Below are positions 8,517-18,660 of a stretch of DNA of 64,000 nucleotides, piece after piece. The notes beneath the pieces were generated by a model. It was not told the DNA's origin, did not search any database, and was given only the letters and a program-made list of their open reading frames with translations. The DNA lies in assembly GCA_900315505.1 (NCBI GenBank), contig OMZG01000005.1:35102-99101 (forward strand). Reading direction: 5' to 3'. The position numbers and the translations under genes were made by a program. This DNA comes from an uncultured Lachnospiraceae bacterium (lineage in GTDB: Bacteria > Bacillota > Clostridia > Lachnospirales > Lachnospiraceae). How positions within the stretch are numbered: position 1 is the stretch's first letter; every line of letters starts with the position of its first letter.

Positions 8517-9751
8517 CATTCTTCTATTCTTGTTGTGTTGCTGCCGGGCTTGTAGGACTTCATGAATGCGCTATAGTCGTGGAAGGATTTCCCGAAGGTA
8601 AGGCCCAGGGCGTCGGCATAGGACTTGTTGTACAGCTTCACGAAGGAGGTCCTGAACCTGTACTGATACTGCATGTCTGAAGGCTTCTCGCCATTCACAA
8701 GTATCTGATAGACCATCTTGCCGGCCTGATAGCCGGTGTCGTACGGGTCGCTCCAGAGAGTTACGAGAGTCTCACGGCCGGTAATATCATCTCCGCCAAA
8801 GGTCGATACACCGGCCTTCTTTGCAGCGGATACAATGTCAGAAATCTTCGAATCCAGAGAACCGCCTGCTATATACAGCGCATCATTGTCCTTCACGGCG
8901 GACTGGATCACCTTGTCATCCGGGGCATCGAGCAGGGACTTCCTTGAATTCTTCTCCCACTCGAGAAGCTTCGCATTCTCATAATCAGGATGCACATGCT
9001 TCGCAAATCCCTCTGACATCTGCGGAACAGTCGGATCGATATCATCAGAATTCCGGATGGAATTGAGAAGAGTCGTAGAACTCGTGTCAGTGCTTTCAGT
9101 CATCAGTGACTTGTACAGCATGCTCGGAAGAATGTACTCGCGGTACTCAATGCCGGCCTGTGTCAGAAAAGCCTCGAGAGTCCTGTCAACCTTCACTGTA
9201 TCAGTATCATCCGGTGAATACATGATCCCGACAGACCTCAGATTCGGAGTAGCCTCGATGAGCTCCGACAGCTGATCGCTCACATATGGATTCGAGCTGA
9301 TGCCGGTCACATTGATACCGGTCGTCCGCTCGCTTGTGTCTTCCTTCTCTTCGACACCGGTAGCGCGGAGAATGTCCTGTACATTCACGGAGACAAGTGA
9401 GGTATTCTCATCATCCTTCACCATTGAATACGCAGATGACAGAGCCGACTCACTCTCAGTCAGAATGACAGGAGTCTGCTCATCAAGCAGGTCACCCACG
9501 GCATCAGGATAATCACCGTCAGATACGCTCTTTGATATCACATTCACATGCTTCTCACCGAAGGTATCATCAAGAGCATCCCTGAATCCCTGCTCGAGAT
9601 ATGTATTGCCGGTCTCAGAAATGATGCCTACATTATACACGGTATCATCGTCATCCTTCGGCTGCTTGTAGCCGGTGCTCTTACCACACCCTCCGAGAAC
9701 TAAGGCAGTCACAAGCGCGGCATTAAATATTGGTAAAAATCGACGTTTCAT
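8516..9751 (-). CDS. ABC-type solute-binding lipoprotein (TrpX/ABC_sub_bind-like)
   Basis: A 411-residue lipoprotein. The signal sequence ends in a lipobox with Cys22 (VLGGC), so it should be anchored outside the membrane. The body resembles the periplasmic-binding family that includes TrpX and LuxP-like proteins: alternating folds such as [45 protein letters not shown] and [10 protein letters not shown]. No permease or ATPase gene is nearby. The gene overlaps the end of the chemoreceptor gene by 29 bases and is third in the operon. A role in presenting a ligand to the receptor is an inference from this context. Confidence 0.82.
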   Translation of the reverse strand: MKRRFLPIFNAALVTALVLGGCGKSTGYKQPKDDDDTVYNVGIISETGNTYLEQGFRDALDDTFGEKHVNVISKSVSDGDYPDAVGDLLDEQTPVILTESESALSSAYSMVKDDENTSLVSVNVQDILRATGVEEKEDTSERTTGINVTGISSNPYVSDQLSELIEATPNLRSVGIMYSPDDTDTVKVDRTLEAFLTQAGIEYREYILPSMLYKSLMTESTDTSSTTLLNSIRNSDDIDPTVPQMSEGFAKHVHPDYENAKLLEWEKNSRKSLLDAPDDKVIQSAVKDNDALYIAGGSLDSKISDIVSAAKKAGVSTFGGDDITGRETLVTLWSDPYDTGYQAGKMVYQILVNGEKPSDMQYQYRFRTSFVKLYNKSYADALGLTFGKSFHDYSAFMKSYKPGSNTTRIEE

Positions 9752-11477
9752 CCTTCAGATCCTTTGCTATCCTCTGGTTCTCATCCATACGCTGGGTAAT
9801 GGAATCCATATCATTGACAAGTACCTGGGTGGAGTCTGCGGCTCCGGATACTCCCTGTGCTCCCTCAGTGATGGAATGAGAAATGCTTCCGATAGAATCG
9901 GCAATCTCCGATGTCAGATTCTGAAGCTCACTCGTGGACTGAGCAAACTCATTCATCATACTCTCGATATAGGTGGCATTCTGCTTGTATCTGTCAGAAT
10001 CCTCCACGAAATCACGGAACTCCGGCATGATCGATTCATTGATATATGATACAAGACTCTGCGAGTGATCAGAGAGGTTGTGAACCGCCTCAGTGATCAC
10101 GTCATTGATCTTCTGGATATTGGAGGCAGCCTCACGGCTTGAATCCGACAGATGAGAGATCTCTTCAGCCACGACAGCGAATCCACGTCCGGCCTCTCCG
10201 GCTCTTGCAGCCTCGATAGAAGCATTCAGTGACAGCAGGTTCGTCTGGCTCGCAATAGACAGAATGTCGCCTGACAGCTTATTGACCTCATCAACACTCT
10301 TCGATTCCTCTATAGCCTGGTTCAGGACCTCCACGATTTCCGTCACCTTGGCATTAGTATCGTTCATATTGTTCTGGGCCTTTGAAGCCATATCAGCGGC
10401 CTGTTCCTTCATCTGACCGAGATAACCATTGATCTCGGTAGACTTCTCAGCTATATTATTTACCTTCTCAGACACATCAGAGGCGTTGCCACTGATAGCA
10501 GCTGCATTGCTCTCGACCTCCTGCATGGTAGCAGAAAGCTCCTCAGTCACGGCCGACAGATCAGATGCAGAGCCATTCGAGGTCTTCACGGAACCGAGCA
10601 CCTCGGATACGACATCCTCCATCTTGTCTGAATTCGTAGTGATCACAAAGAAAATTTTCTGCAGCTTCTCAAGGAAACGGTTGATACCCATTCCAAGTCT
10701 GCCGATCTCATTGTGACTTGACACGGTAACCCTCGATGTCAGGTCTCCATGACCCTCATCAATTCCCTTTATAATACCATGAAGCTCCTTCTCAGTCGAA
10801 AGAAGCGGCCTGACCACATATACCATTACTATATACAGAGCTGAAAGCATTCCTGCAATCGAAATTAAAATGGCAACGGCATTGAATATCGATGTCCTCC
10901 TGATCACCCGGTTCAGGTCATCCCTTCTAACGATAGCATCCTTCTCAGTGCTGTCGGTCAGCTGTGAGATTGTAGCAGTCATGGTCTCCGAGGCCTTCTT
11001 CACCTGATTATTTGCCAGCTTGTACGCAGTAGCATTGTCTGAATTAGCCGAAGCGGCAGTCAGCAGATTTACCGACTTCTTCATTTCTACATACTGGGTG
11101 ATCAGCTCATTCACCTGAGACTGCTCTGTCGGAGTCACAGCCTTCTGCTGCGCATTCGTCAGACTCTTCTCGAGAGAGGCTTCACTCTCACGGATGCCAT
11201 TGACCATCCCGACCTTCGTCGAAAAATCGGTTGCTACTATGTGTGACAGTGCTTCCTGATAGATATTATGTGAATAACGCTCAATCTCTGTCAGATCCTC
11301 GATGCTGTTCAGAGAATCCTCGGCAATCCTCGATGATGATTCCCTTATGCTGTACAGACTCGATGAGCTGACCAGATTTGACAGGATAGCGATAATTCCG
11401 ATCAGTGCCACAGGAACCAGAACTATTGTCCTGATGCTCATTCTGTCATGAATTGATGTGTGCTTTATCTTTTCCAT
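9723..11477 (-). CDS. Methyl-accepting chemotaxis protein
   Basis: A 584-residue chemoreceptor. A membrane segment at about residues 16-38, an extracytoplasmic helical sensor at 40-195, a second membrane segment at about 197-222, a HAMP domain at 222-275 and a long signalling coiled coil follow in order. The kinase-contact tip is at 411-440 ([20 protein letters not shown]). No C-terminal CheR/CheB tether pentapeptide is seen. Its sensor region is a four-helix-bundle type, which in other bacteria can accept binding proteins. The gene is bracketed by two solute-binding lipoprotein genes, 10 bases after the upstream one and overlapping the downstream one by 29 bases. Confidence 0.93.
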   Translation of the reverse strand: MEKIKHTSIHDRMSIRTIVLVPVALIGIIAILSNLVSSSSLYSIRESSSRIAEDSLNSIEDLTEIERYSHNIYQEALSHIVATDFSTKVGMVNGIRESEASLEKSLTNAQQKAVTPTEQSQVNELITQYVEMKKSVNLLTAASANSDNATAYKLANNQVKKASETMTATISQLTDSTEKDAIVRRDDLNRVIRRTSIFNAVAILISIAGMLSALYIVMVYVVRPLLSTEKELHGIIKGIDEGHGDLTSRVTVSSHNEIGRLGMGINRFLEKLQKIFFVITTNSDKMEDVVSEVLGSVKTSNGSASDLSAVTEELSATMQEVESNAAAISGNASDVSEKVNNIAEKSTEINGYLGQMKEQAADMASKAQNNMNDTNAKVTEIVEVLNQAIEESKSVDEVNKLSGDILSIASQTNLLSLNASIEAARAGEAGRGFAVVAEEISHLSDSSREAASNIQKINDVITEAVHNLSDHSQSLVSYINESIMPEFRDFVEDSDRYKQNATYIESMMNEFAQSTSELQNLTSEIADSIGSISHSITEGAQGVSGAADSTQVLVNDMDSITQRMDENQRIAKDLKDETSIFTNI

Positions 11478-11487
11478 GATACGCTCC

Positions 11488-12750
11488 TTATTCCGTAACT
11501 GCCGCAGTGATCTGCTTCACGAGATCGTTGAGTCGTTTCTGTGTAGGCTTCGTACCATTCACAAGCTCCGTGCCGAAGGCAAAGGATGGATCCCAGAACC
11601 TCTGTCCGAGTCTCTGGAGAGACGAATTCTCTGACTGGGCGAGAAGAGCCTGAATAGCTACGGATGCCTTCACCTCTGAAGAATCAGCAGCCTTCTTATT
11701 CGAAGGGCCCTGGCCACGCTTCTCAAAACGCAGTGTCTGGCTGGCCTCATTCGTCATATATGCAGCAAACTTATCGGCCCAGTCCTTCTTTGCTGAGAAG
11801 CTGTTCACACCGACCATCTTGTATCCGGCGTATGAAGCCATCTGGATCTGCCTGCCTGCGCAGGTATATGTAGGAAGCTTCGTGGCTCCGAGATTATCTC
11901 CCCATGCGGTCTGCATATCGGTAGACAGCCAGGTACCGCTGATACCGGCTACTACTGAACCGTCCCTGGCACCGGCCTTCAGCATATCATCGCCACCAGC
12001 CTCGAATCCGGGATTGTGAGCTATATCATAGATGGCATTTGCTACATCCATGCCTGTAGGATCGTTCTTTGTCGAATTCCAGTCACAGACATTCGTCAGG
12101 CCGTCATCCGCAAGGCCAAGCTTCAGTCCGGTCTTGCCGTAGAATGAGTACAAATACCAGCCACTGGTGATATCCATGGTGATCTTCTTGCCGGCAGCGG
12201 CAGCCTTCTTCATCATGCCATCGAGAGTCTTGAGATCCGACTCATCAAAAAATGACTTGTCATAATATAGGAAATAACCATTATCCGCAGTCATCGGATA
12301 GGCATACATTTTCTTATCTATAGTAGCTGCATCAACTGCAGCGTCGAGATTATCTGACTTCGCGTTCTTGTCAGTAACCTCCGTGAGGATGCCTGAAGCT
12401 GCAAGCGCACTCAGCTGGTCATCGGCAAATGTAAATACATCCGGGGCCGAGTTCACATCCGAGAGAATCCGGTTCTTCGCATCGGACTCACCGATGACAA
12501 CAGGCTTCACGGTGTAAGGGAAGTCCGGATTGTCCTTCTTGAAATTATCTGCTATGGTCTTCAGGACTGCTACATCGTCCTCGGCCCCGACCGAAACGGT
12601 GAGGTCCTTTGATGCATCACCTGATGCTGTTGAAAAGTCTGGTGCAGCTGTCTGCCCGCCCCTTGCCTTTGGCGTGCCCCTGCCTGCACAACCGGTAAGA
12701 AGCATTGCAGCGATCACCGGCACAATAAGAAAGTTTGTGCGAAAACGCAT
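11488..12750 (-). CDS. Family 1 extracellular solute-binding lipoprotein
   Basis: A 420-residue lipoprotein with a lipobox at Cys21 (LLTGC). It matches the sugar-type binding proteins of ABC transporters: [19 protein letters not shown] near the start, [19 protein letters not shown], a central [11 protein letters not shown] segment and a C-terminal [24 protein letters not shown]. The ligand is probably a carbohydrate, but this is a family-level guess. It heads an operon with a chemoreceptor and a second lipoprotein and has no transporter partners here. AGGAGG lies a few bases before the ATG. Confidence 0.87.
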   Translation of the reverse strand: MRFRTNFLIVPVIAAMLLTGCAGRGTPKARGGQTAAPDFSTASGDASKDLTVSVGAEDDVAVLKTIADNFKKDNPDFPYTVKPVVIGESDAKNRILSDVNSAPDVFTFADDQLSALAASGILTEVTDKNAKSDNLDAAVDAATIDKKMYAYPMTADNGYFLYYDKSFFDESDLKTLDGMMKKAAAAGKKITMDITSGWYLYSFYGKTGLKLGLADDGLTNVCDWNSTKNDPTGMDVANAIYDIAHNPGFEAGGDDMLKAGARDGSVVAGISGTWLSTDMQTAWGDNLGATKLPTYTCAGRQIQMASYAGYKMVGVNSFSAKKDWADKFAAYMTNEASQTLRFEKRGQGPSNKKAADSSEVKASVAIQALLAQSENSSLQRLGQRFWDPSFAFGTELVNGTKPTQKRLNDLVKQITAAVTE

Positions 12751-12998
12751 AATTTTCTTTTCCTCCTTACAAATTCTTTATTTGCGTTCTTTAATATATC
12801 ACAAAAAATTATCTTTTTGTAGAGATATTTTCTTATTTTTATATAAATTTCTCTTGAAAAACTCTTGAAGGATTCCGCGGAGATTTCACACAATTTCACC
12901 AATGAATCAGTAAAATCAGTAAAAAAATATGTTAATTACTGCCAATATGTGTTACATTATTTTTACAACAATTTGATATTGAAAGGAATGGTTATTTT
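12751..12998. other. AT-rich divergent promoter region
   Basis: This 248-base gap separates the lipoprotein operon (minus) from the autolysin gene (plus). It is markedly richer in A and T than the genes, with several TATATT- and TATAAA-like boxes. No single promoter pair is clearly best. GAAAGGA at 12981-12987 serves as the autolysin ribosome binding site. No hairpin operator was seen. Confidence 0.5.
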
Positions 12999-15764
12999 TT
13001 GAAAGAAAGAAGGATAACGGCTGCGATCCTTGCAGCTGTGATGACAGTCAGTGCATTTGGAACCAGCGGACTTTTCCAGACAAGGGTCTCCAGGGAAATA
13101 ACAGCAGAAGCAGCGACCGACCCGTACGGTACCCCGTATGATCCGGTGGTCGTTGATGAAAATGATACAATAATCGTCGTAGACCCGGGCCACGGCGGCT
13201 CTGACAGTGGCGCAGTCGGCAATGGCTTCAAGGAAAAAAATCTGAATCTCGCCATTGCCACAGCACTCAGGGACAGACTCGAGCAGTACCGCAATGTAAA
13301 GGTATATATGACGCGATACGAGGACTACTATGTAGGACTCACCGCTCGTACCGACTATGCAGCCTCAGTAAAGGCTGATGCCTTCGTGTCAGTTCACCTG
13401 AACTCCGCCAATGCCTCGGCCCACGGCGCAGAGGTCTGGTACCCGAACAGCAGCTACGATACGAATGTATATAATACAGGTAAGAATATGGCTGCCAAGG
13501 TCCTCGCAGGCCTTGTAAATATGGGACTTATGAGCCGCGGCTATTCATACAAGAATTCAAAGGCAGGGTCTAAGTACCCGGACGGCAGCACTGCTGATTA
13601 CTATGCAGTCATCCGTGGATCAAAGCAGCATCACATCCCGGGAATCATCATCGAGGGTGCATTCATCTCGAATAAGAGCGATGTGAGCAATTACCTCAAT
13701 TCCGATGAGAAGACCACTGCTATGGGCTCCACCGATGCAGATTCTATTGCAAAAGCCTTCAATCTGACGCTGAAGGATGGCACTGAGATGACCCCTGGTG
13801 TCACAAGGCTCACCTCGGCGAAGCTTACAGGTAAGGATACTGATATACAGGTGACCTGGAATCAGACAGCCAATGTCACTCAGTACGTAGTGTTCAGAAA
13901 GACCGGAGCCACCGGCAAGTGGAAGGAGATCGGCAGGACAGGCGATACGAGCTATACAGACACTACGCCTTCCTACGGAACTACCTATTACTATACAGTC
14001 ATCGGACGTAATGACAGCGGCCGTGCTGAGAGCTACGATACTACAGGCCTCAATGTCACGACTCCTCGTGATGATGTGACACTCAGGTCCGCTACTGACA
14101 CAGGCCTCTCCCGTGTCAAGGTGACCTGGGAAAAGAAGTCTGATGCGACCGGCTACAGAGTTTACCGCAAGACTACAGGTGGCAGCTTCAAAAAGATTGC
14201 TACCCTTCACAGCAATAAAGACTCATACACCGATGAGACTGCAGCAAAGAATACAAGCTATGAATACACAGTACGTGCATACACCAATGTCAATGGCGTA
14301 AATATCTGGAGCACCTGCAAGAAGCCAGGCGTGACTGTAAAGACTGATGGCGATTCTGCAGGCACCCTGACCTCACAGGCAGCTGCTGATAATAAGAGCA
14401 TCACCTTGGCCTGGCCGAAGTCAGCTGATTCTGATGTCACCTACCGTATCTATAAGAAGACTGACGACGGCAAATATACAAAGGTATTCCAGGCCGCTCC
14501 TGGTGCTGAGCTCAGATTCACCGATACTGATATAGCAGCCGGTACTACATACAAGTACAGACTCCGCTTCTACCGCAAGAATTCTGCGAAGAAGACATTC
14601 TGGAGCAGCTATTCGAATGTTGTGACATTCACGACTCCTGCCACTGCCACTGATACACCGACTACTGATGAGCATTCACAGACAGCCAATGTACAGAAGC
14701 CGGCTGCGGAGAAGACTCCTGCAGAGGTTTCTGCCGATATGAAAGGGGTAAAGGTCAGCTGGCGCAGCGCCTATACCTCCGTGAAATCATCCACTGACAA
14801 GACAGACTATGATTCTGACAGCAGGGACTATGTGACTCCTGCATCAGAGACCTCACTCACCCTTCACTGGACTCCGGTGAAGGATGTCACCGGATACCAG
14901 ATCCTCGATGGCAATGGGAAGAGAATCACTTCGGTAAAGGGTGCCGGGCAGAATTCATATACAGTGACAGGCCTTAAGGCCCGCACCACCTATTCGTATA
15001 TGATCCGTCCATTTAAGAGCTATCAGAAGAAAAATTATTTCGGCCAGAAGAGTGATGTGGCAAGTGGCACTACCGCCTATGTGATCAAGGGAAAGTCAGG
15101 CACGAATCCTGCACAGATGGCACGCTACTATAATTCCCGCATCACCTCCAAGAAGAGCCAGTATCCTACGGATGTTTACACAGCCTACGGCGCACCTACG
15201 ATCAATGATTTCACTCAGATCGTATATGATGAGGCAAATAAGGCAGGCATCAGGGCTGAGGTACTTTTCGCACAGATCTGCAAGGAGACGAACTACCTGA
15301 CCTTCGGTGGAGACGTATCTGCTGAGCAGTGCAACTTCGGCGGCATCGGTGCTACCGGCAATAAGAATCCGGGAATCGACTTCGTGAAATACGCTGAATA
15401 CTACTACAGCGCACTTGGATACAGCACTCCTGATGAGGCCGTATCTAATGCCGTCAGAGTCGGTGTCCGTGCCCAGGCCGTCCATCTCGCTCTGTATGCA
15501 TCAAATGATGGAGATGCACCGAACTTTTTCAGTGTCACAGCCGTCAACAGCTATCCTAATATCGGCTCTGTCGTAATTCCTGATCCACGTGCCGGAAGCT
15601 GGCTCGTCGGCTACGCGCCGTATGTAGAATGGCTCGGAACCAAGGACAATTACTACACCACCGGCGAGACCGGAAGCCGTCCCTCCAGCAAGGGCTGGGC
15701 TACAGCCAATAACTACGGCTACAGTCTTGTATCAGACTACATCGAACCACTGCTCAGAAGTTAG
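12999..15764 (+). CDS. Secreted autolysin: N-acetylmuramoyl-L-alanine amidase, Fn3 repeats, glucosaminidase
   Basis: A 921-residue exported, two-headed peptidoglycan hydrolase. The signal peptide is about residues 1-38. An Amidase_3 domain (57-255) has all four expected zinc/catalytic residues: His65 in DPGHGG, Glu79, His133 in VHLNSA and Glu219 in IIIEGAF. Three or four fibronectin type III repeats follow (about 265-690). The C-terminal 695-921 region is a mannosyl-glycoprotein endo-glucosaminidase domain with a candidate glutamate in ICKETNYL. The start is TTG, the only in-frame start giving an intact signal peptide. It would cut both stem peptides and glycan strands, for example during cell separation. 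Confidence 0.9.
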   Translation: MKERRITAAILAAVMTVSAFGTSGLFQTRVSREITAEAATDPYGTPYDPVVVDENDTIIVVDPGHGGSDSGAVGNGFKEKNLNLAIATALRDRLEQYRNVKVYMTRYEDYYVGLTARTDYAASVKADAFVSVHLNSANASAHGAEVWYPNSSYDTNVYNTGKNMAAKVLAGLVNMGLMSRGYSYKNSKAGSKYPDGSTADYYAVIRGSKQHHIPGIIIEGAFISNKSDVSNYLNSDEKTTAMGSTDADSIAKAFNLTLKDGTEMTPGVTRLTSAKLTGKDTDIQVTWNQTANVTQYVVFRKTGATGKWKEIGRTGDTSYTDTTPSYGTTYYYTVIGRNDSGRAESYDTTGLNVTTPRDDVTLRSATDTGLSRVKVTWEKKSDATGYRVYRKTTGGSFKKIATLHSNKDSYTDETAAKNTSYEYTVRAYTNVNGVNIWSTCKKPGVTVKTDGDSAGTLTSQAAADNKSITLAWPKSADSDVTYRIYKKTDDGKYTKVFQAAPGAELRFTDTDIAAGTTYKYRLRFYRKNSAKKTFWSSYSNVVTFTTPATATDTPTTDEHSQTANVQKPAAEKTPAEVSADMKGVKVSWRSAYTSVKSSTDKTDYDSDSRDYVTPASETSLTLHWTPVKDVTGYQILDGNGKRITSVKGAGQNSYTVTGLKARTTYSYMIRPFKSYQKKNYFGQKSDVASGTTAYVIKGKSGTNPAQMARYYNSRITSKKSQYPTDVYTAYGAPTINDFTQIVYDEANKAGIRAEVLFAQICKETNYLTFGGDVSAEQCNFGGIGATGNKNPGIDFVKYAEYYYSALGYSTPDEAVSNAVRVGVRAQAVHLALYASNDGDAPNFFSVTAVNSYPNIGSVVIPDPRAGSWLVGYAPYVEWLGTKDNYYTTGETGSRPSSKGWATANNYGYSLVSDYIEPLLRS

Positions 15765-15797
15765 GGGACAGGGGGACGGTTCTCCTGTCTTTTTAAG
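15762..15797 (+). terminator. Terminator-like repeat variant at autolysin stop
   Basis: The autolysin TAG stop is the first part of a GC-rich element beginning TAGGGGACAGG. It contains a stem GACAGG/CCTGTC followed by TTTTTAA. It resembles the dispersed palindromes in the GGGGACAGG core but has different flanks, so I treat it as a related second type. Confidence 0.6.
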
Positions 15798-15820
15798 TAA
15801 ATATTTTTAAGGAGTTGTAA

Positions 15821-16978
15821 ATGTTTTTTAAAAAATTAGCTGCCGGCATTCTTGCTGCAGCTATCGCCGTGACCTCAGTCACAGCAGTTGCAGTAACCAG
15901 AAATAATAAAACTGTCACCGCACAGGCCGCTGACGATACGGAAGTGCGTGGTGTATGGATGAGTGTATATGACTTTGCCGACAGGAATATCGGCCTGTAC
16001 ACCGATGATGAGGATACATTCAGACAGAATGCCGCTGACTTCATCACTGACATGCAGGACTACCACCTGAATACGCTGTATTTCCAGGTGCGTGCGTTTG
16101 ATGATGCAGCATGGAAGAGTAAGACTTTCCCGGCAATGACATACATCTCACCTTCTGCAAAGGCTCTTGGCTCCAAAAACAGCTCACGCAAGGCTTCAGG
16201 CACACTGAAATTCGATCCGCTGAAGGTCATGGTCGAAGAGGCTCACAAGCAGAATGTAGTGCTCATAGCATGGATGAATCCATACAGGATTAATTCACAA
16301 TATTATCTTAACCCGGCTTCATTATTGGCCAGAAACCGCGTCAATAAAGCTGTAAAGGAAGTAATGAAATATGATGTAGATGGAGTAGTCTTCGACGATT
16401 ACTTCTATCACGCTTCAACTGGTTACCGCAATTCGCGCAACGGAAGAACTATCCTGACCGCTGACAGGGCCGCAAAGCTTTCCAAGAGTACCAAGGCCAA
16501 AAATGTGAATAAGCTCATCAAAAAAGTCTACTCCACCGTGCACAAGGCTTGTAACAATGCCACCTTCGGTGTGGCTCCACAGGGAAACCTGACAAATGAT
16601 CAGGCAGCAGGAGCCGATGTGAATACCTGGGCCTCTAAGGATGGATACGTGGACTATATCATGCCTCAGATATACTGGACAGATGACTACGGTAAGAAGG
16701 GCGGAACTACAATGTTTACTGACCGCCTGAACCAGTTTACCGGCTCATCGGTCAATAAGAACGGCAAGGTAAAGTACATTGCTCTCGCCCTCTACAGATG
16801 CGGCTACAATTTCAGCACTGACCACGGCTGGAAGAATTCAGACACGAATCTCGCCGAACAGTACGAGGCACTGAAGGAGGCCGGATGCACCGGATATTCA
16901 CTATTCTCCGCACATTTCCTGTATCTGGGGAAGGCCGATGATGAACTCGGATTCCTGAATGAATCTATTCTTCAATAA
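15821..16978 (+). CDS. Secreted glycosyl-hydrolase-like 10 (GHL10/DUF187) protein
   Basis: A 385-residue exported protein. Residues 1-36 are a signal peptide (cut near AQAAD). The body matches the GHL10 TIM-barrel family: EVRGVWMSVYDF at the start, HLNTLYFQVRAFDDAAW, VVLIAWMNPYRI, DGVVFDDYFY (acidic pair after strand 4), TFGVAPQGNL, and VDYIMPQIYWTDDYG. Related proteins are thought to act on peptidoglycan or exopolysaccharide, but the specificity is unproven. It begins 57 bases after the autolysin, on the same strand, with AAGGAG before the ATG. The terminator-like element between the two makes co-transcription uncertain. Confidence 0.87.
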   Translation: MFFKKLAAGILAAAIAVTSVTAVAVTRNNKTVTAQAADDTEVRGVWMSVYDFADRNIGLYTDDEDTFRQNAADFITDMQDYHLNTLYFQVRAFDDAAWKSKTFPAMTYISPSAKALGSKNSSRKASGTLKFDPLKVMVEEAHKQNVVLIAWMNPYRINSQYYLNPASLLARNRVNKAVKEVMKYDVDGVVFDDYFYHASTGYRNSRNGRTILTADRAAKLSKSTKAKNVNKLIKKVYSTVHKACNNATFGVAPQGNLTNDQAAGADVNTWASKDGYVDYIMPQIYWTDDYGKKGGTTMFTDRLNQFTGSSVNKNGKVKYIALALYRCGYNFSTDHGWKNSDTNLAEQYEALKEAGCTGYSLFSAHFLYLGKADDELGFLNESILQ

Positions 16979-16983
16979 ATAAG

Positions 16984-17013
16984 GTGAAAAAGGGGACAGG
17001 TCCCTTTTTCATC
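16984..17013. repeat. Dispersed palindrome copy 2
   Basis: A palindrome in forward orientation (core AAAAAGGGGAC then GTCCCTTTTT) lying just after the GHL10 stop. With the next copy it forms an inverted pair between convergent genes. It can serve as the GHL10 terminator. Confidence 0.85.
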
Positions 17014-17023
17014 CAATAAAAAA

Positions 17024-17056
17024 GATGAAAAAGGGACCTGTCCCCTTTTTCATCTT
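17024..17056. repeat. Dispersed palindrome copy 3
   Basis: This copy is inverted relative to copy 2, with only 10 bases between them. Its arm GATGA supplies the TGA stop of the TPR gene (17050-17052 on the minus strand). The pair recalls the inverted pairing of REP elements in other bacteria. Confidence 0.85.
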
Positions 17057-18438
17057 GAGGTCTGCAGCTGATGGACCTTTCTCGCGGAATTACGACCACG
17101 GTAGTAGTTCGGGTACTTATCGGCTACCTTCTGATAGTACTTCAGAGCATTGTCTGTGTCGCCATTTCTCTCGTAGGCTTCTGCTAGCCTGTACATTGCA
17201 TCACCATTCTCGTAGGTATCATCAAGCTTCACTACCTGCTCGAGATCCTCTATTGCTGTATCGTAGTCACGGCGGTTATAGGCGCTGCGTCCCTCGGAAT
17301 ACTTCTGTGCGCAGACCTTCTGATCCACGGTATCAGATACTGACTTATACAATGACTTCCCGTTCTTGTCCAGGAGATCCTGATTCACATCCTCCAGATC
17401 ATTCGATGCTGAATCATAGTCATCTGACTGGGACTTCGTGTAAGCCTCTATCAGGGACTCATAGGAGCCCTTGACATCCGACTGACCCTCGTACTTATCG
17501 AGCTGCCTGTTCAGCTGGTCTACCTGCTTCTGAAGCGATGCTGCATCACTCTTCGAGGTAGCAGCCTTATTATTTGCAGTGATGAGGGCCGTCCTGGCCT
17601 CTTCATTTTCTCTCTGTCTGATCGTCGGAGCCACGATAAATACGAAGCACAGAACTCCGATCGCTATTCCGATCAGGATATTGAACATACCGCTCTTGGA
17701 ATTGTCAAGGGCCTCGATAAATGTCTGACGCGGTATCATGACCACATCATGGCCGTCATTATACTCTATCGTCTGACGGCGTTCCTTTTTCTCCTTCTTT
17801 TTCTTTTTCTTATCAGGAGCGAGATGGCTTCTGACCTCCTTCATGTATCTGGCAGTCAGCGGATTGTTCTCATCGACCTTCGCCGCCTCCTTCAGCTCAT
17901 GGTAGGCCTTTGAATACTCATGATCATTGATATACAGGAGCGCGAGCAACTGTCGGGCCTTTACCATGCCCGGATTATCATGAACGACTCTCCTGATCTC
18001 TATGACGGCGAGATCCGTAGATCCGCTCTGGCAGTACCTGAACGCTGTATTGAACCTGCGGGTGGCCGTATCTATCTTATCGAAAAGCCCTGCATCACCG
18101 CTGACGCTGTTCAGATACTTGTCTGCAAGCTCGTCATCAGGATCGAAGTTCTTCGCGATGACCCACTCCCGGAGAGCGAGCACCGGCTCACCGTACTTCA
18201 TATATACGAGTCCTAAGAGGTCGCGCGCCTTGATATTTCTCTTATTGTAGCGTACCGCACGGACGAGTGAGACTATGGCTCCTGAGAGGTCATGAGCCTG
18301 TGCCTTCACGAGACCATCATTGTATGCTGCCTCGGATGACGCCACGATCATCCTGTAGGCCTTCTGACTGGCCCCGCAGACACGGCAGTTGTCCTCATTC
18401 TCGCCGACCGGACTGCCACAGTAGAAACATTTCTCCAT
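17050..18438 (-). CDS. Zinc-ribbon TPR membrane protein
   Basis: A 462-residue protein. An N-terminal zinc ribbon has two CxxC pairs (Cys4/Cys7 and Cys18/Cys21). Residues about 30-200 hold tetratricopeptide-like repeats, 210-221 is a lysine-rich stretch, and 251-271 is a single membrane segment (ILIGIAIGVLCFVFIV). An extracytoplasmic coiled coil (280-330) and more TPRs (about 380-455) follow. It is predicted to sit in the membrane with protein-binding repeats on both sides; its partners are unknown. Its ribosome binding site GGAGG lies inside the upstream 54-residue gene, and its stop lies in a palindromic repeat. Confidence 0.82.
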   Translation of the reverse strand: MEKCFYCGSPVGENEDNCRVCGASQKAYRMIVASSEAAYNDGLVKAQAHDLSGAIVSLVRAVRYNKRNIKARDLLGLVYMKYGEPVLALREWVIAKNFDPDDELADKYLNSVSGDAGLFDKIDTATRRFNTAFRYCQSGSTDLAVIEIRRVVHDNPGMVKARQLLALLYINDHEYSKAYHELKEAAKVDENNPLTARYMKEVRSHLAPDKKKKKKEKKERRQTIEYNDGHDVVMIPRQTFIEALDNSKSGMFNILIGIAIGVLCFVFIVAPTIRQRENEEARTALITANNKAATSKSDAASLQKQVDQLNRQLDKYEGQSDVKGSYESLIEAYTKSQSDDYDSASNDLEDVNQDLLDKNGKSLYKSVSDTVDQKVCAQKYSEGRSAYNRRDYDTAIEDLEQVVKLDDTYENGDAMYRLAEAYERNGDTDNALKYYQKVADKYPNYYRGRNSARKVHQLQTSR

Positions 18439-18441
18439 CGC

Positions 18442-18606
18442 TTACCTCCGGGAGTCTGTCGTCTGACTACCGAGATGCTGCTCCGTAGTGATCTCCTTCA
18501 GTATGTCGATCATATCGGTGAGATCGGTATCGCGGATAGCATCCTCAGCCTCATTTATCTCCATGCTCAGCTTGAAGTTCTTCAGTTCTTCATCAAAATC
18601 TAACAT
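18442..18606 (-). CDS. Conserved-looking 54-residue acidic protein
   Basis: A short gene with ATG at 18606 and TAA at 18442-18444. The protein (MLDFDEELKNFKLS at the start) is helical, highly acidic and lacks cysteines or a membrane segment. Evidence that it is real: AAGGGA upstream, a sensible position in the fprA-valS-TPR gene run, and a GGAGG within its last codons that serves the next gene. Only 3 bases separate its stop from the TPR start, so translation is likely coupled. I do not recognise a function. Confidence 0.65.
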   Translation of the reverse strand: MLDFDEELKNFKLSMEINEAEDAIRDTDLTDMIDILKEITTEQHLGSQTTDSRR

Positions 18607-18624
18607 AGTTATTATCCCTTATAC

Positions 18625-18660
18625 CTGACTTATAACTCGGAACTCATAACCCATGACTTA
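18625..18660. repeat. Heptad array C at the valS stop
   Basis: Five degenerate 7-base units can be read on the plus strand: CTGACTT, ATAACTC, GGAACTC, ATAACCC and ATGACTT. The core is (A/G)ACT. The array ends exactly over the valS stop codon (18658-18660). Two similar arrays flank the S23 gene near 50 kb. Confidence 0.65.
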
